From the NCBI GenBank assembly GCA_028622995.1, contig JAJQJQ010000017.1, forward strand, positions 2,046,001 to 2,110,000: a stretch of 64,000 bases of DNA, in the 5' to 3' direction. The DNA is from Panagrolaimus kolymaensis. Taxonomy: Eukaryota; Nematoda; Chromadorea; Rhabditida; Panagrolaimidae. The translations under genes and the position numbers were made by a program. This document shows positions 14,704-25,412 of this stretch, one piece after another. The notes under the pieces were generated by a model that was not told the DNA's origin, made no database searches, and saw nothing but the letters and a program-made list of their open reading frames with translations. Each line of letters begins with the position of its first letter. Within the stretch, counting starts at the first letter, position 1.

Positions 14704-16542
14704 ATGGCATACATCCGAAGAGTAAACCGCTGTTTAACTGGAGTTATAGCTATCTCATTTGTATGTTTTTTTTGTAGCTTTATTACATTTTTATCTATAT
14801 CATTTTAGTTCTGTCTCATAACAATATTTTATTCGAATCCTCCATCAAATTCCGATCATGGGAAACCTTATGATTTTTCAATGTTAAATGGATCAAAACA
14901 TACATCAAATGAAATATTTTCTTTGTCATTAAATTCGAGCAAAGTTAATGATCCGTCTCAATGGAAAGGACTCTTTAATATTCCTCCTGAATATAAACCT
15001 ATCGTTGAATCAATTGAATACCTGAACTTTCACCATGAAATTCAAAATGAAAAACGATTTGGTAGCGTTAATCAATCAACCTATGTTATCGTACGTGAAA
15101 TTTTATCTTCTTTTCTTCTTTAAAATGCTGTTTTAGGCCATTCAAGTTCACAAGCGACTTGATTACTTGAAATACCTTATCGAAACTTTAAAAAATGTCA
15201 AAGGGATTGAGAATGCTTTGCTTGTTTTTAGTCACGATTTGAATTCTGAACCCATCAATGATGCCATTAAACAAATCGATTTCTGCCGAGTAAGTTTTTT
15301 GCCATCATTATCTTTTTTTAATTAATTTTTACAGGTGATTCAAATATTTTTTCCATACAATATTCAAATTTTTTCAAATACATTTCCTGGTACTGATCCT
15401 AATGAATGTTCATCAAAAGTAAATGCCAAAGAGTTAGTATTGAATTGATGCAATTTTTTATATCGAATTTAATTTTTCAGAGCAGAAGCTTTGAAATGTT
15501 TAAATTGGCGCTTTCCAGACAAGTATGGTCATTATCGTATTGCTGGTCTTACTCAAATTAAACACCATTGGTGGTGGAAAACTGGGATGATTTTCGATGG
15601 AATTATGAAAAGATATGGACTTGACACATATACCGTATTCCTTGAAGAAGATCATTATGTGGCTCCTGATTTTCTTCATATTTTGAAAATTATGGTTGAA
15701 AATAAAGATAAATTCTGCCAAAACTGTAAAATTCTTTCTCTTGGTTTGTATCTCAAAAACTACAATACTTATCGGGTTGACATTAATCGATTGGGAGTTC
15801 ATAATTGGTAAGTAGTAATAAACCGTTATTAAATTTATTTTTATTATTAATTGTTGGTTTTAGGTTTTCAAGCAAGCATAATATGGGAATGGCTTTCAAT
15901 GCTTCTGTTTGGAATGAAATACGAGAATGTTCCAAAGTATGTTCATATTTTTTTGTTATTTTTTCACGTTTTTTGTACTTAGTCGTCATTCATTTTTGTT
16001 TTTATGACATGATTGTCTGAATATTATTTGTTTTTCATTTTTTCTTTTTAGCTTTTTTGTACTTATGATGATTACAATTGGGATTGGTCCATGTTACAAA
16101 TCAGTGTAAATTGTATGAAAGAAAAATTACGGGTTTTAACCATCAAAGCTCCTCGTGTTATTCATGTTGGAGAATGTGGAACTCACGTACATCATTGTGA
16201 CAATGTTCACAAAGCAACAGCTTCTGCTAGGTAAATTTGTTTTGTTTGATGACGTCATTATATATTATTAATAATTTTAGTGATTTATTTCAACAAAATT
16301 CTGATGTTCTTTTCCCAGAAAATCTTACGGTAACTGAAGTTTCAAAACGTATGCTAAAACCATCTAAACCTAATGGAGGATGGGGTGATCCAAGAGATCA
16401 AGAATTATGCTTAATGAATTCTTATCCTGCTCAAAATGGCACCTTTCTTCCAGAAACTCTTCTCAACTATTCCTCAATTTTACTTCCTTTTGATCGTGGC
16501 TTTAATCGAACATCCAAAACCAGCAATGAAAATGATTTATGA
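14704..16542 (+). CDS. MGAT2: alpha-1,6-mannosyl-glycoprotein 2-beta-GlcNAc transferase (GnT-II)
   Basis: Seven or so exons encode a type II Golgi membrane enzyme. A short basic cytosolic tail (MAYIRRVNRCLTG) runs into a hydrophobic anchor split by the first intron, then a stem with several N-glycosylation sites. The catalytic domain shows VHKRLDYLKYLIETL, IKHHWWWKTGMIFDG, the metal/UDP motif FLEEDHYVAPDF (EED in place of the classic DxD), YNWDWSMLQ and VIHVGECGTHVHHC. These match MGAT2 (GLY-20 in C. elegans), which adds the second GlcNAc branch to hybrid N-glycans to make complex types. ATG 14704 is chosen because it starts directly at the basic tail; an upstream in-frame extension crosses a likely splice acceptor. 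Confidence 0.93.
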
Positions 16543-18408
16543 TTTCCGGTTATTAATATTTATAAATGAAAAGAAAACGTGGTGCTACATAATTCTAAAA
16601 CAACTATTTACGGGTATCAAAAATAATGCTAACCAAATTTTTGCCAGTTCTCTAATTCTTACAGGTTTTACTTATTGTTTTGTAATAAATATACATTAAA
16701 TAAATGCATAATACATGTTTTTTTCTTTTTAAATGGAACAACTCAAAACAAAAACACTTTTAAAAACATAAAAAGTTTAATCGAACAATATAGCCTTAGG
16801 GCAAAACATCGAAGGTTACCGATCGAGGTCGGCGGTTTTTTTAATGAACGATGATGAATTTATAAAAAATAAATTTATTATACAAACAAAGATTAAAAAG
16901 AATCCCGCGAGTGTCCCGTTGCTTTTTTTAAAATAAAAAAACGTCAAAAAAAAAAAACTCGTTCAACATATTTTTTTACAATCAAATCAGATAAATTGAG
17001 CAATGGAGTTATTGTGTTACGTTTATTTTACAATCGTCATCTTGAACTTCTTATTCAAAAGAATAAAAAGAAAATGAAAGAACCTTCGAACTGGTTTCAA
17101 TTAGTTAGTATAAAGGCAAAAAGAAGAAGAAAAAAACTTTCTCTTTTCAAATAAAATAAAAGCCATTGAAAAAAATAATACACACATTCTAAAACCATTG
17201 TTTTCATTTATCAAAAGTGATTTCTGTACGAAGAAGAATCTCTGTGAAAAATAGAAGAAAAAATAAAAGAAAATGACGAAGTTTATTTTCAAAAGAAATA
17301 TAATGTGAGGAGTATCAATTGCGCGATGGATTGCATGCAACTTTGAGATAGGAAAATTTTCATGGACCCGTTTTTTTCTTCGAGGAATTAAAAAAAAAGC
17401 GCAGATCTATTCTAATTTGGATGAATCATATTATTTTTGGCTTCTAAAATTGATTTATTTATCTTCTCTTGTTAAATCTTAAAAAAGTATCTCTTATTTT
17501 TATATTAAAATTGGTGTAAATCTTTGAGCGATTACAGTATTATTATTTTTTTGTGAATTATTTTGAAATTAGAAAATTTAAGAGAAAAGGGTACGACTGT
17601 TATTCTTTAAAATTTGTTGCAAGAAACTAAAGAAAAAATTGTTATTTTGTTTTTAACTTTACAATAATAAAATTATATGACTACAATAAAAAGGTTTTGT
17701 TAATGTTAAAAACAAAAAAAAAGTTAGAGTCATCAAAACCCCAAAAACTAAAAAACTGAACGTTTTATTTTAATAAACTAAACAAATCATAAATAAAACC
17801 CATATTTAATGGATGTTTTAATTGAAAGTGAAAGTTTACCTTTTTTATTATTCGTTTTTTTTTTGCTTCTGAACAAGTTTTTTTTTCTTTCAAATTTTTT
17901 TTTGCGGTTTTTTTTATTCTCCCTTAGGGTTCTTGGCTATCATCCAATCAATTATTTTTTTGTTTTATGTTTCGCTTTTTTTTCTCTCTTTCTGATGCAC
18001 TTTTTAACTGATTTACTTTGTGGTTATGCAATAAAAATACTTGTCACATTTGAAGCTGCGCATGCTTTTTTTCTTTTGATTCGGAAATATTATAATACTC
18101 ACGGATTATTTCCACAAGGTGTACGTACGCTTGTTCCACTACAAAAATGTATTTGTCTGAAGATGATGAACTTAAAAGGCATCATCGAGAAAACCCATCA
18201 TCATTTTCTTTGCTTGTTTTACACGAACCTGTTTCCCGTCTATTTTTTTGTTGGAATTTTTTTTTGTCTTTCAAATAAGAGGCAAGAAAAAAAATAACCT
18301 ATGTTCTTTTTTCTTTGTTGTTTTTTGATATTAATGTTTTCGCTTCTTTTAAGATTCATTCAATAATAGTGTAAACGACATTTTTCTTCTTCAAATGTTC
18401 ATTGACAG
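16543..18408. other. gene-poor A/T-rich region
   Basis: Nearly 1.9 kb with no convincing gene. A 162-codon frame at 17809-18297 is mostly Phe/Leu from T-runs and looks accidental. A GC-richer inverted repeat around 16817-16840 (ACCGATCGAGGTCGGCGGT followed by a T7 run) is the only structured-looking sequence. Confidence 0.5.
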
Positions 18409-19863
18409 ATGACGATAAAATGTGTCACACTTTTTTGCCTTTGGATCGCCATTTTTTGTTTGGTTAATGTAATATTTGCTCAAAGACAAATAGCATCATC
18501 ACAAAATCCATTCCCACAACAAAGGCCAAATCTTCAGCCAATTCAACTTCAAGCACAACAACGCTCAGCATTTACAGAGAGGCGCTTTCGAACTCGACCC
18601 CAACAAAATCCCCTCACTCATCGACCTCTTCCAAGGTTTGCTTCTTCAAGGTTTTTATTAATTTTATTCTAACCTTTGTTTGTTACTAACATTTCCTGCC
18701 CTTTAGAATCAGTTTGCTCCGTAGAAGCCCTCCATTTCGACCTGGAATCAGTAACCGTAAACCTGCTCGAATAACCCTTGATCCTCAAACTAACTTATCT
18801 AAGGAAATAAGGTTAACATTTTAAATTAACTCTATAATAACATTTTTATTTTCGATGATTTTATACATAAATAAAAATAAAGGGAGAAAATTTTAGTGAA
18901 AATTCTCCTAAATTGAGAACTCAAGCAAATGCAGAATTTCAACGACCGACTGTATCGCCACAACAAAGGCTTCCTTTACCTCGACAACCAGCAAATTCTG
19001 CATCGATACCGCCCAGACGACCTCGAATTGAAGTAGCTCCAAGCAGAGGGCCCTTGAGAAGACTGCCACCTCCATCTGTGCAAGCTTCAAGGCGCCAACC
19101 TGTGCCACAACCTCAATCTGTGCGACCGAGAGCTCCTCCATCACAACAATCACCAACACGACCTCCATCATCGCTACAAAATCCAAGTTCATTGCCACCT
19201 CAATTTGTAAGAGCTCCTGTTGCTTCTTCTGCTCAAAGATCATCACCACCTGCTTCCTCAGTGGCTCGCCCTACTTTCCAACAACAAGCAAGGCAACCGC
19301 CACCTGCTCCTCAAACATTTTCTCAACAATCGAGAGTTGCTCATCCTTCACCAATTTCTCGACCTCCTCAACAACAATTTTTCCGACCTCCACCCGCTGC
19401 GCCTCAAACTTTCGTTCCACAGCCTCGACTTACACCTCCATCTCCTCCCTTGCTATTTCGACCTTCTCCAATGCAACCTCCTCGACCCCAACCACCGCCA
19501 TCAATCCAACCACAAAGAAGGCAACTAATTACACCCGATCAAAGATTTACTCGACCTGACCAAGCTCGCGTTTTACCTCTTTCTGCTCCAGTTGGACCAC
19601 CGAGACAAGCGCCTTTGATGTCTAACAGCATAGGTACGTAAACACATTTTTTGAATTGACAAATCCGATTCTTTTAATTTTCAGCTGATCCTCCTCCTTC
19701 TCCATCATTACCGATTCCACGATCGCGACCATCAGCACATCCACCAGGCTTTCTACCACCAAGCAATTCTATAATCGATGAACTCAATCATTCAAACAAT
19801 TTTATGGAAGTCGCTCGAAGGCTTCAATTACGTCGGGTTATAAGAGGAAGTGCTCGTAAATAG
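18409..19863 (+). CDS. secreted Pro/Gln/Arg-rich low-complexity protein
   Basis: The start encodes a clear signal peptide: MTIKC, a hydrophobic core FCLWIAIFCLVNVIFA, and probable cleavage before QRQ. Four exons follow (about 18409-18640, 18707-18815, 18898-19634 and 19684-19863). The mature chain of roughly 400 residues is dominated by Pro, Gln, Arg and Ser, with loosely repeated patterns such as RPPSSLQNP, PAAPQTF and QPRLTPPSPP. The last 40 residues (NSIIDELNHSNNFMEVARRLQLRRVI) are less biased and may fold as a helix. The composition suggests an extracellular matrix, cuticle-associated or secretory-gland protein. No cysteine pattern or collagen Gly-X-Y repeat is present. It is not a family I can name. 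Confidence 0.7.
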
Positions 19864-20045
19864 TTGCTTTTTATTTTTTTAAATAATTAATCTTTGTTAG
19901 ATTTTTTTTTTTTGCCATTGTACAAATTTGTCTCTTTTTTTTACTTTTATTGTCCTTACAAAAATCACCTCAACCTGCATTACATAGTTTCCCCGAGTGT
20001 AATTAAATAATATTATATTTTTTAAAGGATTTTTATTTTCCTTTT

Positions 20046-21724
20046 CTATATCCATTCTTTTATTGATTTTGCAACAATTTCTCGAGCATCTTGAAGTCCT
20101 TGAAGATCATTAGTTTGGGGAGGATACATATCAGCGCAATGAGCTGTACCATTAATGAGGATGGAAACCACATCCTCGGATTCGTATATTTTTTTATGTG
20201 GAAAATACAAACTCAAAGCATGCCAGGGGTCATTAGACCCATTAATAAGCACAAGATTGGTAGCATTAAAATGTTTCAAATCCCCGTAATACTCTTTCGT
20301 TTCTGCAATGTTTGAATCAATTGTCGATCGATCGAATTCAAATACATCGGTGCAAAGGTCAATGTAATAACTATAAATAAAAGAAAATTTGAATTTACAT
20401 TTAAAAAGTTTTTGATAGTCCTCACTCAAGTGTGATAGCACTTCCAAAAATATTTCTTCCCAAATCGGTTGATTGAAAAGATCCAAATTCGGTACACATT
20501 TGCCAAAGCCAACTTCGAATTGCGGCTAAAATTTTTTTAGGCTTTTTTTTTTTGCTTCACTTTATTTATTGTGGAATCTTACCATTTGAATTAAAGAATG
20601 ACTCTTCTTTCAAAGAATCTTTATAGCTTTGATAATCATTGTTAACTTTAGCATCTTCATCCTGGTTCATATAAACAAAAACGTTTTGAACATTTTGAAT
20701 AAATTGTAATTCGGAAGATGACGAGGAATCATCATCATTATTTTTCATAATCTCACAAACATTTTTCACGCCATACTCACCTTCTTCATAAACTTCCACA
20801 TTGTTATAACCATCATTTTGAATTGCGGTTTTAAAAGCAGCTATCAAAGAAGCAAAAAAAGTTTGAAAATCTTTTGGATCAGAACTTTCGCCAGAAAATG
20901 CTTTTGTGAAATTAAAGATTTCATTTAATTTATTTCTGCTGTCGGAACTCAAATAAAGTTGTTTTTGAATATTAGCAAATGCGGTTCCAATATTTTGGCT
21001 ACAATCGAGATTAAATTGTTTAAGAGTTCTTTGAACAACTTGAAGATATTCAAAGAAATTTATTTTAAAATTTAATGGAGCAGAGCTCGCTATTGCTCCC
21101 ACTGAATGAGTTTGATATTTTTCTCTAAACCAAGCTGAAAGAGCTCCTCCATAAGAGCCACCGAAAGTTATCCATTTTGGATTTGAAAAATTTATATTCA
21201 TTTTTTCAATAAAATTTTTTATGTCACCAAGTGCTTGTTTACTTGATAAATATTTGAGATTTTCAATTGATTGATTTCCTTCTTCAGGAATACTGTTTCC
21301 ATAAAATCGATGTTCTAACATAAAAACTTGAGCATTATGGTATTTAGCTAATTGAATATAACTCGCATTTGGGTTGGTGATCCATTTTTCATTTGCCGCT
21401 GATTCACCATTAATAAACAGAAAAACAACATCACTCGATTTGCGTTCATAAAAATCTGACATGCTCCAATATCGCTGTTGCAATGTCCGAAGATCGCTAT
21501 CATTTAAATGATCGAGAGGTTGTGTGATATAATTTTCCGTTGCATTAAAGGACTTTTCATAATCGGAAGGTTCAAAAGGAGCTGCTCCAATAAGAATGGG
21601 CCCAAATTTTAACCCAAGCGATTGATCTTCCCATGTTGTTGATATAATGGCCTAAAATTAATACCATACTTTGATATTTTAAAACGAAATAACTTACCAA
21701 AAATACAAAGCAAACTTTCCACAT
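20046..21724 (-). CDS. S28 family serine carboxypeptidase (prolyl carboxypeptidase-like)
   Basis: Five or so exons. A tiny first exon (21698-21724) encodes the signal-peptide start MWKVCFVFL and splices in frame to AIISTTWEDQSLG. The mature enzyme shows the S28 signatures: ENYITQPLDHLN, RYWSMSDFYE, VFMLEHRFYGNSIP, the nucleophile elbow ITFGGSYGGALSAWFREKY, the catalytic Asp in LINGSNDPWHALS and the catalytic His in INGTAHCADMYPP. Members cleave after proline in extracellular or lysosomal compartments. The length (about 500 residues) is normal. It resembles thymus-specific serine protease and nematode PCP-type enzymes, and I cannot choose between them. A Glu/Asp/Ser-rich insertion (NNDDDSSSSSELQ) sits in the cap domain. 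Confidence 0.92.
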
Positions 21725-22026
21725 TTTGGCCACAAAATAAATGAAAGAATTTAAAACAATAATGAAAAAAGCCGCTCAAATAAATTGGTTGATAAAGCAA
21801 ACTTCTTTTAAGATTATCATTTTGACTGAGACCTATCAACAAAAACTTTAAGCCGATTGGGTTGAAAAAACAAAAGGATTTTAAATAAAAAGCCTTTAAG
21901 AAGGACCATGTTTCAAAAAGTGAGCATTTGATACCACAAATAATAACCAAAAAAAGGAAAGAAGAGAAATATAACTTTATTTTATTTTACACAAAAGCTT
22001 TACAAATTTGATAAATTACAAAGAGA

Positions 22027-24962
22027 TCAGTCCTTCAAAATTTCTCTAAAGTTTTTAAGAATATTAATTGCATGTTGAGAAGTTGAACACCGAGAAAAGC
22101 TTGGTTGAGCCCATTGAGAAATAAGTGAAGAATGTCGAAAATCTGAATAGCGAGCATCTAAAAGAACAACAATCCCATAATCTGATTTATGTCTAACAAC
22201 TCTTCCAATAGCTTGATTAACTTGAGTCATACAAATATTTACAGCAAGATTTGAAGCAATTTCTGAACCACCAAAATGCTTTCGAAGATATTCAGTTTTG
22301 GCTTGAAATTCTGGAGTTAACATATTCGGATATGGCAATCCAACAAGAATTACGCATCTAGCAAGTTCATCAGAGAAATTCACTCCTAAAATAAAAATTA
22401 GATACGCATATACTATGGGTGATTAATCTTTAAAAATCATACCTTCACTAAACTTTCCACCTATAACAGCAAAAAGTGTTGCTTTTTGATTTTTAGCTTT
22501 AGTCGAATATTTTTTCCAAACATCCGGTGTTTCACCTTCAACAAAAAGATTTCGAGAAATCTAAAGACCACAAATAAAATGATTAAAATCGAAGTATAAC
22601 AAACCAAGTCTTTAAATTGTGGTGATTTTGTTTGTCGTATGTTTACAAGAAATGTTCCCATTAACGCTTTACTTGGAAAAAACACAGCTAAACCATTTGA
22701 AACAGTTTTGATAAAAGGGTGAAGAGATTCAAGCAATCGAGTAAAAATATTTTTCTCTTTCATCGACGTATGAGTAAAGGTTATTGGACCATGGGAGTCT
22801 CTTTCTAAATTTTGATAATAATATTACGGTAGAAATAAAAAATATATATTAAAGACTTATTTGTGTACAATAAGAAGAAGCTTACCAATTGAAACAATTC
22901 TTAAATTTGTTGCATCAATGATGTGATCGTAACTTTTATCAATGATTCTTTCTTTTTCAATTCCACAATCTTTTGTCAGCAATGATGTCACTAATTGTGT
23001 TGGTCGCATAGTTCCACCAATCAAAATTGTACTTCGAGCTTTCGAAACAACTGAAGCAAATTTTTCACCACCATTCAAACATAAAAGTTGAAATCTAAAT
23101 AATACCTTTAAAGCAACTTGTTTTATAAAATTTAACAAACTTTCGAGGATTTGAATTTGTATCTACAATGACTTGAAAATTATCACCAGCAGCACCCAAA
23201 GCAATAAAGAAATCAGCCAAATGAAACAATGGAAATGGTCCTTGTATTTCTGTTTCCTCCTTCTTTTCTGATTCCTTTGCGATGACGTTTTCTTCTGGTT
23301 TCTTTCGAGCAAGAAAGGATTGTAGTCCCTTTTTAGGCTTTATTTCTTCGTCTGATTTCATATGATATGCAGGACTACGATAATATGAATAAATTCGTGA
23401 AAATAAATTTGCTTTTTTCGCTTGTTCAATTGCTTGAATTAATCGAAGACCATCACCTTTAAAAAGCTAAAAAAAAGTTTGAAATTTTGATTCGAGTAAA
23501 TAATAACAAACTTCATCCAAAAATTTATAAACAGCAAAATTCTTTTCTGGCTTTCTAAAAAAATATGGTCCAGATAATAAAGTTTCTACTTGTTTCAAAG
23601 CATTTTCAAAAAGCTTCAAATTCTTATAATCAATTCCTTTGGTTCTTTCAGCTTTAGCATCTAAGAATTTTTGAAGTATGTGGCTTCCTGATGAAATTGA
23701 CAAAAGATCAATGGAACAGGAACTCATTTCAGTTAAAGTCGCTATAATTTTACTTTGACAAAAGGTAAAAAATATTAAACCAACCAAAAAGATTATGTGC
23801 TTCATCTACAACTACAATGGTTTTATCATCAATAGAAAGTCCTGTAGATCGTCGCATTTCAATATCAAATAAGTTAGCATATGGTACAAAAATTAATTCG
23901 CACCAAGGAAAAGCTTGTCGAGATGCATAGTACGCACAAGATTGCTGAGTTTTTGATTCTCGGATAACATCGCGTTGACCAGAAACAGCACCAACAAGTA
24001 TGTGATCAGCAAGGAGAGTGACTTTAGCTCGTTTGTAAAATGGACATTTATTGGCCTAAAATATTTATAAATCATACATGGTATTAGAAAAACAAAAACA
24101 TACATCTCTGAGATCTTTACATTTATCAGCGGCAGCGGAATTCGGTAGATTTTTAACATCTGAATTAATACAAAGAAGCGCACGTGAACCCAAAGATACA
24201 GTCTAAAATTTAATTTATTTCACACAGTATAGGATGATGAATTTAGCTAACCCTTGGTTGAAATTTTGTTCTTTTCAATTCCATCGTCAATTGCTCAATT
24301 TGAGAATGTGTTCGAGTCGTAAATATTACTTTGAATAATTCAGGCGATGGTTCAGATTCACGTGGAAGCTATAAATTCAAATATTAACAGTTTTTTTATA
24401 ACAAAAATAACGTACTCCACAATCTTCAATTTCAATTATATCTTGAAGTTTATAAGCTTCCAACCTTTTTCTTGCTTCTTCAAGTCTTTTTTCGGTTCTC
24501 AAAAGTTTTTCATCTTCGATATCTGCGAGTTCACGATATTTTTCTGATTCCTTGAAACGTTCCAATGCAATTTCGAAGTCTTCTTCACCATTATCTAAAA
24601 AATAACCATTATCATAAGCTTAAAATAATGAAAGACACAAACAAACCTTCTTTTAAATTTTTAGCCTTTTCTCGATTCTCAGAAATTAATTCTTTCACCT
24701 TTTTGTTTTCATCTTCGATGAACGTCAAAACGGCACAAAGCGAAGTTAACGTCTTTCCAGTACCAGTGGGAGATTCCAAAATTCCAATTCCACCTTGTTT
24801 TAAAATTTCATATAAATCAGACATAAATTTAAATTGAGTTGAATAAGGTTCAAATGGAAAAGAAAACGGATAACATTCAGCTTTTTCCATGAAAGGCCTT
24901 TTAACCAAAGGAACAGGAGCATTGTTTTCATTGTCGTTATCAGGTGGAGGAGGACGCTTCAT
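22027..24962 (-). CDS. DDX11: XPD-family DNA helicase DDX11/CHL1
   Basis: About a dozen exons encode a superfamily 2 helicase of the XPD/FANCJ/RTEL1/DDX11 group. Motif I is GILESPTGTGKTLTSL, near FPFEPYSTQFKFMSDLYEIL, which resembles DDX11 most. The DEAH box is IVVVDEAHNL. The Fe-S-cluster region lies around 23900-24150 (cysteines near CPFYKRAK and KCKDLRD). The C-terminal motif V/VI region reads CVILVGLPYPNM and QVNQAIGRVVRHKSDYG. DDX11/CHL1 unwinds forked and G4 DNA and supports sister-chromatid cohesion. The start MKRPPPPDND at 24962 is preferred; an upstream in-frame codon would add nine residues. Its promoter faces NCBP1, with a MITE between them. Confidence 0.9.
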
Positions 24963-25009
24963 GTAGTTAACAATTGAATAAGATTGCAAATACTATAATA
25001 TTCAAAACT

Positions 25010-25208
25010 TTAAAGGGACATAGCTATTTCATGCCTTTTTTGAAATTTCGTTTGCGGGCACTGAAAGTTACACTTGGTAAGGCGCGTGTTTGAATTACCG
25101 TGTAAGACAGAAGTGACACGGTAATTCAAACACGCGCCGCCCCAACTGTTCCTATCAGCCCCAGTATCGAAATTTTTGAAAAGGCATGAAATAGCTATGT
25201 CCCTTTAA
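25010..25208. mobile_element. palindromic MITE, copy 1 (TTAA-flanked)
   Basis: A 191-bp sequence (25014-25204) bounded on both sides by TTAA. The ends are inverted copies of AGGGACATAGCTATTTCATG, and a second internal palindrome (GCGCGTGTTTGAATTACCGTG and its reverse complement) sits in the middle, so one strand can fold into a long hairpin. A second copy at 36475-36673 has the same length and differs at about two positions, showing recent movement. It carries no coding capacity. TTAA targets suggest mobilisation by a piggyBac-like enzyme, but a TA target (Tc1/mariner) cannot be excluded. It lies in the shared promoter space of DDX11 and NCBP1. Confidence 0.9.
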
Positions 25209-25412
25209 TCAATCTTCACTTTTTTTGAACCTCCAATATTTTGACGAGACTTCAAAAATTTGAAATCGCTCCAATAATGTCTCAACACGACACATTTTCT
25301 TCATCTTACACAATCCAAAAAAAATTTTTCGCACAACTTTTTATTTATTTTCAAAGTACGTAATTACAACTTTTTGAAATCTGTATAGTTTTCATTTGTA
25401 AAAGCGCTTACA

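Noticed and set aside
17809..18297. 162-codon plus-strand frame in the gene-poor region
   Set aside because: Mostly Phe/Leu/Ile produced by T-runs, no motif, no splice context and no neighbours; looks accidental.
18908..19249. 113-codon minus-strand frame in the Pro-rich gene
   Set aside because: Antisense of a low-complexity coding exon; Val/Glu/Met bias comes from the sense repeats.
21609..21950. 113-codon minus-strand frame upstream of the S28 peptidase
   Set aside because: Overlaps the signal-peptide exon and promoter in another frame; Phe/Leu-rich noise.
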